64,000 bases of DNA from a bacterium (GTDB lineage Bacteria > Bacteroidota > Ignavibacteria > Kapaibacteriales > UBA2268): assembly GCA_030431515.1 (NCBI GenBank), contig JAUIIX010000003.1:62001-126000 (forward strand), in the 5' to 3' direction. This document shows, piece by piece, positions 26,591 through 35,263 of the stretch. The translations under genes and the position numbers were made by a program. Under the pieces are notes generated by a model. That model did not search any database, was not told the origin of the DNA, and was given only the letters and a program-made list of their open reading frames with translations. Position 1 is the first letter of the stretch. Every line of letters begins with the position of its first letter.

Positions 26591-28759
26591 ATGAAATTTT
26601 TATTTTTAATAATTATATTATCGACTTCAATATTTGCTAATCAGAAAGACACTGTTGTCTATCTAATCAATGAAGTAAATATAGAGTCTAACTCCGATTC
26701 AAAAATCGGGGTAGGTAGATTATTACCTGTAGAAAAATCAGCACTATATTCAGGACGTAAGACTGAGTTAATCAATTTATCTAATGTAAACGCAAACTTA
26801 GCAAATAATAACACAAGACAAATCTTCTCTAAAATCGCTGGATTAAATATTTGGGAAGGTGACGCTGGAGGATTACAACTTGCTATTGGTGGTCGAGGTC
26901 TATCGCCACATAGAGTTTCTAATTTCAACACAAGACAAAATGGATATGATATTGCTGCTGATGCACTTGGTTATCCAGAAAGCTATTATACTCCTCCAAT
27001 AGAGGCAGTAGATAGAGTTGAAATAGTACGTGGTGCAGCATCGCTTCAATATGGTACTCAGTTTGGGGGCTTTATCAATTTCAAACTTCAAGAACCAGAA
27101 TTTAATCAAAAAACTAAAGTAGTGTCAAGACAATCTGGTGGTTCATTCGGATTAGTTAATACATTTAATTCAGTAAATACAAGTATTGATGATGTTAGTG
27201 TTTACAGTTATTTGCATTTCAAAAGGGGAGATGGCTGGAGAGAATTTTCAACTTTTAATCAATTTGGTGGACATTTTAATACTAAGTATTATGTAAATGA
27301 TAAATTAAACATTGGCTTTGAGTTTACTAAAATGTACTATTTGACAAGACAAGCTGGTGGACTAACTGATACTGAGTTCCAAAGAAATCCAAATTCAGCA
27401 ACTCGTGCGAGAAATTGGTTTGAAGTTGATTGGAATTTATTTTCAAATATTATTGACTATGATATTTCTTCTACTTTAAAATTAAATATTAGAAATTTTG
27501 GATTAATTGCAGAAAGAAACTCACTTGGAGTTCTCGAAAGACCTGACCGAATGGACATAGGTGGAGATAGAGATTTAATAAAAGGTTCTTATCTTAACTA
27601 TGGGAATGAAACAAGATTAATGAAGAAATATGAAATAGCTTCTTTGCCTCAAACTCTTATTACTGGGTTTAGAGTTTACCAAGGAAGAACTAATCAATCA
27701 CAAGGATTGGGAAGCAATGCAAGTGATGCAGACTTTAATATGACTTCGCAAAAATCTAATTATTTATATCCAGGAACTAATGTTGCTTTATTTGCTGAAA
27801 ATTTATTTAATATTACAGATAAATTTAGCTTAACACCAGGTATAAGATATGAATATATTGATACTAAAGCTGAAGGAAATTTTATTAAAATAGAAAGAGA
27901 TCAAGCAAATAATATAATTAAAAATGAAAATATTTTTGAAAAAAGATATAACACAAGAAATTTTGCTTTACTTGGCTTAGGATTATCATATTTTCACGAT
28001 AAGACATTCGAGTTTTACTCTAACTTTTCTCAAAATTACAGAGCAATTAACTTTTCTGATATGAGAATATTAAACCCTAACTTTAAAATCGATCCTAATT
28101 TGAAAGATGAAAATGGATGGACTTATGATTTAGGATTTAGAGGTAATTGGGATAATTTAATAGATTATGATCTTACATTTTTTATGCTTTCATACTATGA
28201 TAAAATAGGAGAAGTAGTAAAAGTTGATTCAGCTTTATTCATACCATATAGAGAAAGAACAAATGTGTCAGATGCTCGGACTTTTGGATTTGAATCAGTA
28301 GTTGAATTTAATATTTTTAGATTATTAAATTTAGATTATTCTTCAATGTTTACATATTTTATAAACTTTTCATTAATAGATGCAAAGTATATAAATTCAA
28401 AAGACAAAAGTATAGAAGGTAATAATATAGAATTATCACCAAATGTTATTTTAAAATCTGGATTTTCATATAAATTAAAAAGTTTTTCAAGTAATATCCA
28501 AGTTTCATATATGAGTGACCAGTTTACTGAAGCATCTAACACTCGCCATTCTAATAATGCAATATATGGTATAATAAATGAATTTATGGTTGTTGACCTA
28601 AGTTTTAAATACTCATATAGTTCTTTCGGATTTGAAACTGGAGTAAACAATTTATTCAATGAAATGTATTTTACTCGTAGAGCAACAGGTTATCCAGGAC
28701 CAGGAATTATACCATCTGATGGGATTAATTTCTATTTTAATATTAATTATGCTTTATAG
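26591..28759 (+). CDS. TonB-dependent outer-membrane receptor, ferric-citrate FecA-like
   Basis: 722 aa. The signal peptide is MKFLFLIIILSTSIFA. A plug domain (about residues 55-165) contains GLNIWEGDAGGLQLAIGGRGL, VDRVEIVRGAASLQYGTQFGGFINF and the typical PESYYTPPIEA strand. A 22-strand barrel follows, and the terminal strand FYFNINYAL is proper for BAM insertion. There is no carboxypeptidase-like N-terminal domain. It imports a ferric chelate or a similar ligand with TonB energy. It is the first gene of an iron/heme locus. Confidence 0.9.
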   Translation: MKFLFLIIILSTSIFANQKDTVVYLINEVNIESNSDSKIGVGRLLPVEKSALYSGRKTELINLSNVNANLANNNTRQIFSKIAGLNIWEGDAGGLQLAIGGRGLSPHRVSNFNTRQNGYDIAADALGYPESYYTPPIEAVDRVEIVRGAASLQYGTQFGGFINFKLQEPEFNQKTKVVSRQSGGSFGLVNTFNSVNTSIDDVSVYSYLHFKRGDGWREFSTFNQFGGHFNTKYYVNDKLNIGFEFTKMYYLTRQAGGLTDTEFQRNPNSATRARNWFEVDWNLFSNIIDYDISSTLKLNIRNFGLIAERNSLGVLERPDRMDIGGDRDLIKGSYLNYGNETRLMKKYEIASLPQTLITGFRVYQGRTNQSQGLGSNASDADFNMTSQKSNYLYPGTNVALFAENLFNITDKFSLTPGIRYEYIDTKAEGNFIKIERDQANNIIKNENIFEKRYNTRNFALLGLGLSYFHDKTFEFYSNFSQNYRAINFSDMRILNPNFKIDPNLKDENGWTYDLGFRGNWDNLIDYDLTFFMLSYYDKIGEVVKVDSALFIPYRERTNVSDARTFGFESVVEFNIFRLLNLDYSSMFTYFINFSLIDAKYINSKDKSIEGNNIELSPNVILKSGFSYKLKSFSSNIQVSYMSDQFTEASNTRHSNNAIYGIINEFMVVDLSFKYSYSSFGFETGVNNLFNEMYFTRRATGYPGPGIIPSDGINFYFNINYAL

Positions 28760-28779
28760 TTTTCTTTGATTATTTTCCT

Positions 28780-28787
28780 TAGTTTTG
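28780..28787 (+). promoter_or_regulatory. TAGTTTTG -7 element for the HmuY-like gene
   Basis: TAGTTTTG lies 20 nt upstream of ATG 28808. It supports starting the HmuY-like protein at 28808 or 28823 rather than at the farther upstream in-frame ATG 28766. Confidence 0.45.
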
Positions 28788-28807
28788 TAAATTATTTTTT
28801 GTTTTTA

Positions 28808-30076
28808 ATGAAAAGGTTTCAAATGAGATTAATATTAGTTTTTATCATAGCTTTTAACATTCTAAATGCTACTGAAATTAGAATTCCTACAGAAGGAGGA
28901 GCTAAAAGTGTTTATTTTAATTTAAATACGCACGAATCAACAATTGTTAATGCTGATGATTGGCAACTTTCTTTCAAATCTGGTAATATAGCCGGAACAA
29001 TTAGATCGAACAAAAACACAAAAGTTTTTAGAGCAATCGATTTGACAATAGAAGATTTTAAAACACCAATAGATGCTGCAGATATAGTTGACAAAAGTAA
29101 ATTCGTAGAATTAATTAATGACCCAAGTGATTGGAAAATGGGTGCATTCAATGATGGTGGTTCACCAGAAGAAGATTTTAACTACGGTTGGGGAGAATAT
29201 TCTCAAGGGAGTGGTATTTTTGGTTCTAAATTATTTGTAATCGAAAGTACAATTGAAGGCAAAAAACATCAGAAGCAATTTGTAATTAATTCAGTTTCTG
29301 ATAATAAATACTTTATTGAACTTTGTGATTTAGATGGTACAAATGAGCTTTCTAATGAAATTAATAAAAGTACATTTTCAGATAAGAACTTCGTTTATTT
29401 TAATATCTTAAATAATGAAGTAATTAATAATGAACCTAATATAAACGAATGGGATTTATTATTCACTGAATATGTAACACCTATCCAAGCTGGACCAGAT
29501 GTTTTAAACTATACAGTTGCTGGTGTTCTTCAACATCCTTCTTTATGGGTCTCTGAACTTGAAGGAGATGTTTCTACCGAACCATCTGATGATACTTATT
29601 CTCCAATGATTAATACTATTGGATATGATTGGAAAAAATTTGATAATGGATATGTTATTGAAGACAAAACATATTTTGCACAAAAATTCACTTACAACGA
29701 AGATTTAGAACCAGTTGGATCTGGTTATATTTATAGAATTAGATTTACAAATTATGAAGGTGGAACTGATAAAGCATCTACATTTGAAGTAAATTCTTTA
29801 ACTTCTTCAGTTGAGTATAAAACAAATCAATTTGCAATTTATCCGAATATCATTAGCCAAAATGAATCTTTCAACGTAGTTTGGAATAGTAATAATCAAG
29901 TAATTACTTCTATGAGAATTATTAATTCAAATGGGGAAGAGATACTTTCTAAAAATCTTACTTCTACTAATGAATTATCTAACATTAAAATAGACAGTAA
30001 TTTAGCAAGTGGTTTGTATTTCGTTATTTTCAATTATGGAAATAATATTGCTACTCAAAAATTAATGGTAAAATAA
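28808..30076 (+). CDS. HmuY-like heme-binding protein with T9SS sorting domain
   Basis: 422 aa from ATG 28808 (MKRFQMRLILVFIIAF…); 28823 is equally possible because it follows AGGTTTC. After a signal peptide there are repeated HmuY-type segments: DDWQLSFKSG, INEWDLLFTEYVTP, TIGYDWKKFDNGYVIEDKTYF and YIYRIRFTNYEGG. HmuY proteins take heme from host proteins or the environment and hand it to HmuR. The C-terminus begins FAIYPNIIS and ends LASGLYFVIFNYGNNIATQKLMV, a T9SS type A domain. This version is therefore probably a T9SS cargo on the cell surface instead of a lipoprotein. The HmuR-like gene follows 3 nt later. Confidence 0.85.
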   Translation: MKRFQMRLILVFIIAFNILNATEIRIPTEGGAKSVYFNLNTHESTIVNADDWQLSFKSGNIAGTIRSNKNTKVFRAIDLTIEDFKTPIDAADIVDKSKFVELINDPSDWKMGAFNDGGSPEEDFNYGWGEYSQGSGIFGSKLFVIESTIEGKKHQKQFVINSVSDNKYFIELCDLDGTNELSNEINKSTFSDKNFVYFNILNNEVINNEPNINEWDLLFTEYVTPIQAGPDVLNYTVAGVLQHPSLWVSELEGDVSTEPSDDTYSPMINTIGYDWKKFDNGYVIEDKTYFAQKFTYNEDLEPVGSGYIYRIRFTNYEGGTDKASTFEVNSLTSSVEYKTNQFAIYPNIISQNESFNVVWNSNNQVITSMRIINSNGEEILSKNLTSTNELSNIKIDSNLASGLYFVIFNYGNNIATQKLMVK

Positions 30077-30079
30077 ATA

Positions 30080-32308
30080 ATGGTTTTTCTTTTTTCTTTA
30101 TTGTTGTTTACATCAATCAATGCAAAAGAAATCAAAGTAGTTGACGCAGAAACAGGACTTTCTATAAGTTCAGTTTCTGTTTATTTTGAGGATTTTGATA
30201 GCGATTATAAACATACTTATTTTACAAATGAAAAAGGAATTATAAATTTTAAACAAACAGATAATTTTAAAATTAAATTAAATCATATTTCTTTTGATGA
30301 ACAAATAATTATAGTTTCAAAAGAAAATCCATTAACTCATATAATAAAGCTAACCCCTATAACTTTCTATATTGAAGAAGTTGTATCAACAGGGCAAATA
30401 ATTCCTACTACTGCACAAAAATCAGTTTTCGATATAAAAGTAATCGATAAAGAAAGCATCAATGCAAGAGCCGCTCCAACACTAAGAGAAGTGCTTATTA
30501 ATGAAAATAATGTAAATGTTTCCAAAGATGGTGTGCTTGGTTCATCGTTAAGTATCAATGGGGTAGATGGTCAAAATGTTAAAATAATGATTGATGGAGT
30601 TCCAGTTATAGGACGTGAAAATGGGAACATAAATCTTGACCAAATAAATGTAAAAAATGCTGAAAGAATTGAAATAATTCAAGGTCCTATGTCTGCTATT
30701 TATGGGTCAGATGCACTCGGCGGCGTAATCAACATAATCACCAAAGACGGTAATTCTGATTACTCAGTTGATTTCGAATCTTATAATGAAAGTGTTGGTC
30801 AGTATAATTTATCTTTGAATGGTGCTTTTAATATCGATGAAAATAATTTTTTAATATCAACATCAAGAAATTTATTTCAGGGTTTTTCACCAAACAAAAC
30901 ATTTAGAGCTCAAGTCTGGGATCCAAGAGAACAATATTTTGCAGATGCAAAATGGACTCGTGAATTTGGCAAATATAAGATAAATTATAATTTAAATTAT
31001 ATGCACGATTTTATTCTAAATAGAAGTGAGCCAATCGATGCACCATATAATGAAAAAGGGTTTGACGACGAATATTCTACAAATAGAATATCTAATTCTT
31101 TAAATATTAATGGAGAAGTAGCCGATGGTAGATATGTTAATTTTATCGCAAACCATTCATATTATAATAGAAGCACTGATAGATATTTAAAAAACTTAGT
31201 TACTTTAGATAGAGTATTAACTAATGATATAAATGATCAGAAGTTCAATAATTTTCAAAGTATTATGTCACGTGGTACATATAGCCACGATGAAATAGTT
31301 TCTTCATACTCCTACCAATTAGGTTACGATTTAAGATATGATGTTGGTGCAGGAGATAGAATAAACAATACTAATACAAGTATTTACGATATGGCTGTTT
31401 TTTTTACTTCAGAATACAAACCCATAGGAAAATTAACTATTAACCCAATGTTTAGATTTATATACAACTCTAAATATAAAGCACCAATTATCCCAGTATT
31501 AAATCTAAAATATAGTTTAGTGAAGAATACTGATATTAGAGCTTCGATTTCTCGTGGTTTCAGAGCTCCATCAATTAAAGAACTTAACTTAGAATTTATT
31601 GACCAAAATCATTATTTAATTGGTAATCCTAACTTAGAATCTGAAAATTCTATTACTGTTAATGCTATGATTAATCATAATTATTATTCAAATAAAAATG
31701 TTGTAAAATCAGAATTCAAATATTTCTATAACAACATTAACAACATGATAACTTTGGTTAATGTTGGATTTGAAGAAGTAAACCAACAACAAATATATTC
31801 ATATTCTAACCTTAGTCAATTCAAATCAAATGGTTTTCAATTTAATCTTTCATATTTTAGAAACAAAGTATCAACTAATTTATCTATGTTGTACATAGGC
31901 AGATGGACTTCGCTTCTTGAAAAATTTAATTATTCTCCAGAACTTTCATTTAATCTAACTTATGAAATTGATAAACTTGACTTACGACTAGCAATGTTTT
32001 ACAAATATACAGGTAAAGTTACTAGATTTGGCTACATAGGTAGTGTAGATCCCGAAGAAAATATAATTAATGAAGAAGATCTTGTTGAGTTTATTATATC
32101 AGATTATCATAATATGGATGTTAATTTAAGCAAGTATTTCTTCGATAAAAGTTTAGATATTTCATTTGGAGTAAAAAATATATTTGATTTACAAAACATA
32201 AATACATCTGGTCAAAATATTGGTGGTGTTCATTCTGGAAACTCATCATCTTTACCTATGAATTGGGGAAGAACATATTTTCTAAGAGCATCATATAACT
32301 TGAAATAA
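30080..32308 (+). CDS. TonB-dependent heme receptor (HmuR-like)
   Basis: 742 aa. A short signal peptide (MVFLFSLLLFTSINA) and an N-terminal carboxypeptidase-like beta domain (about residues 20-90) precede the plug (about 105-215, NGVDGQNVKIMIDGVPVIGR, GPMSAIYGSDALGGVINII). The barrel contains the heme-receptor signature FRAP (GFRAPSIKEL), followed by a His (DQNHYLIG) and NPNLES, matching the FRAP…H…NPNL pattern of HemR/HmuR. The last strand is YFLRASYNL. It takes heme from the preceding HmuY-like protein and moves it into the periplasm. Three bases separate the two genes. Confidence 0.9.
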   Translation: MVFLFSLLLFTSINAKEIKVVDAETGLSISSVSVYFEDFDSDYKHTYFTNEKGIINFKQTDNFKIKLNHISFDEQIIIVSKENPLTHIIKLTPITFYIEEVVSTGQIIPTTAQKSVFDIKVIDKESINARAAPTLREVLINENNVNVSKDGVLGSSLSINGVDGQNVKIMIDGVPVIGRENGNINLDQINVKNAERIEIIQGPMSAIYGSDALGGVINIITKDGNSDYSVDFESYNESVGQYNLSLNGAFNIDENNFLISTSRNLFQGFSPNKTFRAQVWDPREQYFADAKWTREFGKYKINYNLNYMHDFILNRSEPIDAPYNEKGFDDEYSTNRISNSLNINGEVADGRYVNFIANHSYYNRSTDRYLKNLVTLDRVLTNDINDQKFNNFQSIMSRGTYSHDEIVSSYSYQLGYDLRYDVGAGDRINNTNTSIYDMAVFFTSEYKPIGKLTINPMFRFIYNSKYKAPIIPVLNLKYSLVKNTDIRASISRGFRAPSIKELNLEFIDQNHYLIGNPNLESENSITVNAMINHNYYSNKNVVKSEFKYFYNNINNMITLVNVGFEEVNQQQIYSYSNLSQFKSNGFQFNLSYFRNKVSTNLSMLYIGRWTSLLEKFNYSPELSFNLTYEIDKLDLRLAMFYKYTGKVTRFGYIGSVDPEENIINEEDLVEFIISDYHNMDVNLSKYFFDKSLDISFGVKNIFDLQNINTSGQNIGGVHSGNSSSLPMNWGRTYFLRASYNLK

Positions 32309-32310
32309 AA

Positions 32311-32332
32311 AAGCAAGTCCTAAAACTTGCTT
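32311..32332. terminator. Bidirectional hairpin between hmuR-like gene and recA
   Basis: AAGCAAGT and ACTTGCTT form an 8-bp stem. On the minus strand it is followed by a strong T-run (TTTTTTATTT), so it terminates recA well. On the plus strand the T-run is short. Confidence 0.75.
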
Positions 32333-32362
32333 CTTAATATTCATCAAAATTCACTTAAAAAA

Positions 32363-33403
32363 TTAAGCATTTTTTTCTTCAAATTTTGCTTTTATTTGAT
32401 TCTCTAATTCATTGAATAATTCTGGACTATCTGCTACTAATTTCTTTAACCCTTCTCTACCTTGGACTCTTTCAGAACCAAAAGTAAACCAAGAACCACC
32501 TTTAGCAATAATATCCATAGCAATTCCTACGTCTATCATATCACCAATTTTAGAAATTCCTTCATTATACATAATATCAAATTCCACTTCCTTAAATGGA
32601 GGAGCAACTTTATTCTTAACTATTTTCATCTTCACACGATTACCAATAATATCAGCACCATCTTTAATTACTTCCTTACGTCTGATATCCATTCTCACTG
32701 AAGCGTAAAATTTAAGAGCATTTCCACCTGTAGTCGTTTCAGGATTTCCATAAATTACACCAATTTTACTTCTCAACTGATTAGTAAATATACAAAGAGA
32801 TCTTGATTTCCCAATCGCAGCTTGTAATTTTCTCATTGCTTGAGACATCAATCTTGCTTGCGAGCCCATTTGTGCATCGCCCATCTCACCTTCAATCTCT
32901 GCTCTTGGAGTTAATGCCGCAACAGAGTCAATTACAATAATATCAACCCCGCCAGACCTAACCAAAGTCTCTACAATTTCAAGAGCTTGCTCACCAAACT
33001 CTGGCTGTGCTAATAATAAATTATTAACATCAACACCTAATCTACGAGCATAATTTATATCCAATGCATGCTCAGTATCAACAAAAGCAGCAATTCCGCC
33101 TTTTTTCTGAGCTTCTGCAATCGTATGTAAACAAATCGTTGTTTTCCCAGAAGATTCAGGTCCGTAAATCTCAACTATTCTACCTTTTGGTAAACCACCA
33201 ACACCAATTGCCATATCAAGTGACATACACCCCGTCGAAATTACTTCTGTAGCAACTTTAGTATGTGCATCTAATCTCATTATCGCACCTTTACCAAAAT
33301 CTCTTTCAATCTGAGCCATTGCACTTTCAACTGCTTTTAATTTATCAGGATTTATAGAGTTTGCTGGTCTTTCCTCTACCTCTGATTTCTTTTCTTTAGC
33401 CAT
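32363..33403 (-). CDS. recA: Recombinase RecA
   Basis: 346 aa, full length. An N-terminal helix is preceded by a charged extension ([15 protein letters not shown]). Walker A is GPESSGKTT, Walker B segment [14 protein letters not shown], loop L1 [22 protein letters not shown] and L2 [31 protein letters not shown]. It forms the strand-exchange filament and activates the SOS co-protease. It is transcribed alone, divergent from purD, with a good terminator. Confidence 0.98.
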   Translation of the reverse strand: MAKEKKSEVEERPANSINPDKLKAVESAMAQIERDFGKGAIMRLDAHTKVATEVISTGCMSLDMAIGVGGLPKGRIVEIYGPESSGKTTICLHTIAEAQKKGGIAAFVDTEHALDINYARRLGVDVNNLLLAQPEFGEQALEIVETLVRSGGVDIIVIDSVAALTPRAEIEGEMGDAQMGSQARLMSQAMRKLQAAIGKSRSLCIFTNQLRSKIGVIYGNPETTTGGNALKFYASVRMDIRRKEVIKDGADIIGNRVKMKIVKNKVAPPFKEVEFDIMYNEGISKIGDMIDVGIAMDIIAKGGSWFTFGSERVQGREGLKKLVADSPELFNELENQIKAKFEEKNA

Positions 33404-33519
33404 CTTTTTTACCTTTTAAAATTATTAATTTCTATTTTTTCAAAATTTTAATTTTAAAACTAACAAATTATTCTTAATTTAAGAATTGAAATTGTAAATG
33501 TTGAAAAAAGTTTTGGAAA

Positions 33520-34800
33520 ATGGATAAAATAAATATACTGATAATTGGTTCTGGCGGTAGAGAACACGCTATTTCAAAAGCACTTAGCAACTCAAGATCT
33601 TCTGATGTTTTGTTTGCTTTCCCTGGTAACCCTGGAATTTTAGAAATTGCAACCTTTGCTGATATTGATTTATCGGCACCACACACTATTATAGATTTCT
33701 GTAAAGAAATGAATATTGGACTAGTAGTAATCGGACCAGAACAACCTCTTTCTGATGGATTAGTTGATAAACTAAAAGCAGAAGGAATTAATTGTTTTGG
33801 GCCAAATAAATATGCGGCACAATTAGAATCTTCAAAAAGTTTTGCAAAAGACTTTATGAAAAAATACGATATTCCAACAGCAAAATATGCTAATTTCTCT
33901 AAAAATAATGAAACATTAGCACATGACTATATTAATTCTGTAAAACTACCAATTGTTCTAAAAGCAGATGGCTTAGCAGGCGGAAAAGGTGTTGTAATAC
34001 CAGAAACTTATCTTGATGCACACTCATTATTAGATGAAATGTTCACCGGGAAATTTGGTAACGCAGGTGATAAAGTTGTAATCGAAGAATACCTCGAAGG
34101 TGAAGAAGCATCTATATTCGCTATTTGCGATGGAAATGACTTCATTACATTAGCACCTGCTCAAGACCATAAAAGAGCTTACGACGATGATAAAGGTCCA
34201 AATACTGGTGGTATGGGAGCTTATGCACCGGCTGATATTGTTAATGATGAAATTTTAGAAATTATAAAAAATCAAGTAATTATACCAGTTCTTGAAGGAA
34301 TGAAAAAAGAAGGAAATCCTTTCATTGGCTGTCTTTATTGTGGATTAATGATAAAAGGAAATGAAGTAAAAGTAATAGAGTTTAATGTTCGATTTGGTGA
34401 CCCTGAAACACAATGTGTACTTAGCATATTTGAAGGAGATTTAGCGAAACTATTTTACTCTGCGTCTTTATCTAAAATTGATAAAAGTGCAGTAAGAAAT
34501 ATAGCAAAATCATACTCTTGCAATGTTGTATTAGCTTCAAAAGGTTACCCAACAACTTACGAAAATGGCTTTGAAATTACTGGAATTGAAAAAGCTCAAA
34601 ACTCAGACACAACAGTTTACCAAGCAGGAACTAAAATCAAAGCCGGTAAATTAGTTTCAAATGGTGGTCGTGTTCTTGGCGTTACAGCACAAGGAGAAAC
34701 TCTACAAGATGCAATTAACAAAGCTTACGAAGGAGTTGATCAAATCTGTTTTGATAATATTTTCTATCGAAAGGACATTGGAAAAAAAGGATTAAAATAA
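33520..34800 (+). CDS. purD: Phosphoribosylamine-glycine ligase (GARS)
   Basis: 426 aa ATP-grasp enzyme with GSGGREHAIS, GPEQPLSDGL, LKADGLAGGKGVV, DHKRAYDDDKGPNTGGMGAY and FNVRFGDPETQC motifs. It joins glycine to phosphoribosylamine, the second step of purine synthesis. It is monofunctional, transcribed alone, and followed by a strong terminator. No other pur genes are nearby. Confidence 0.97.
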   Translation: MDKINILIIGSGGREHAISKALSNSRSSDVLFAFPGNPGILEIATFADIDLSAPHTIIDFCKEMNIGLVVIGPEQPLSDGLVDKLKAEGINCFGPNKYAAQLESSKSFAKDFMKKYDIPTAKYANFSKNNETLAHDYINSVKLPIVLKADGLAGGKGVVIPETYLDAHSLLDEMFTGKFGNAGDKVVIEEYLEGEEASIFAICDGNDFITLAPAQDHKRAYDDDKGPNTGGMGAYAPADIVNDEILEIIKNQVIIPVLEGMKKEGNPFIGCLYCGLMIKGNEVKVIEFNVRFGDPETQCVLSIFEGDLAKLFYSASLSKIDKSAVRNIAKSYSCNVVLASKGYPTTYENGFEITGIEKAQNSDTTVYQAGTKIKAGKLVSNGGRVLGVTAQGETLQDAINKAYEGVDQICFDNIFYRKDIGKKGLK

Positions 34801-34804
34801 TATT

Positions 34805-34827
34805 AAAAGGAGTTTCGGCTCCTTTTT
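34805..34827 (+). terminator. Rho-independent terminator of purD
   Basis: AAAAGGAG and CTCCTTTT pair around a six-base loop, 4 nt after the purD stop, and are followed by T residues. Confidence 0.85.
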
Positions 34828-34857
34828 ATTTTGTGCTGTCATTCATTACAAAGCATT

Positions 34858-34963
34858 GTCATTTCGAGCGTAGTCGAGAAACTCCCTCATCATTCAGAGC
34901 GAAGCGTGGAATCCATGTTTATAAAATATCTACGTCATTCTGAGGCGCAGCCGAAGAATCTCC
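34858..34963. repeat. Three GTCATTCTGAGCG-type dispersed repeats
   Basis: Three related short sequences lie at 34858-34886, 34889-34915 and 34934-34963. Each has a (G)TCATTyNGAGcg core followed by a short imperfect palindrome (cgtagtcg, cgaagcg, cgcagccg) and then GAAtCTCCC-like bases. This matches a GC-richer repeat type known to be scattered in many bacterial genomes of this group. It contrasts in composition with the AT-rich surroundings. Confidence 0.7.
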
Positions 34964-35000
34964 CAGAAACACCAAACGACCTTCTACATTAATCAAAACT

Positions 35001-35080
35001 TGCGTCTTTAGATGCAAAATGTTTGTAAACTAAGAAATACCACAAACAAAAAAGCTCCGTAGGTGCGAAATGTTTCTTGT
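35001..35080. repeat. Two diverged GCTCCGTAGGNGCGAAATGTTT-type repeats
   Basis: At 35053-35080 the sequence AGCTCCGTAGGTGCGAAATG is followed by TTTCTTGTA. At about 35001-35030 the related TGCGTCTTTAGATGCAAAAT is followed by GTTTGTAAAC. Both have a small inverted repeat followed by GC(G/A)AAATGTTT. Together with the preceding repeats they fill the 463 bases between purD and the amidohydrolase. I see no gene in that interval. Confidence 0.55.
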
Positions 35081-35214
35081 AAATATTAACCAGTTCTTTG
35101 AAAAAACGAAAAAACACCCTTTTTACTGCAAATACTGCAGAAAGCGTATAAAATAATAAATATCAATCATTTATATATAAAGAAAAATAAATTAAAAAAA
35201 CTTTCACAAAAACC

Positions 35215-35247
35215 AAAAAAAATAGCCACTTTTTCAAGCGGCTATTT
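35215..35247 (-). terminator. Terminator of the beta-propeller amidohydrolase gene
   Basis: On the minus strand AATAGCC…GGCTATT form a stem with inner CTT/AAG pairing, followed by a run of eight or more T. It lies 17 nt after the stop codon. Confidence 0.85.
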
Positions 35248-35263
35248 AATTAAAATTAAAAAT

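Noticed and set aside
28766-28807. Earlier ATG start for the HmuY-like protein
   Set aside because: A promoter element at 28780-28787 lies downstream of this ATG, and the signal peptide is better formed from 28808 or 28823.
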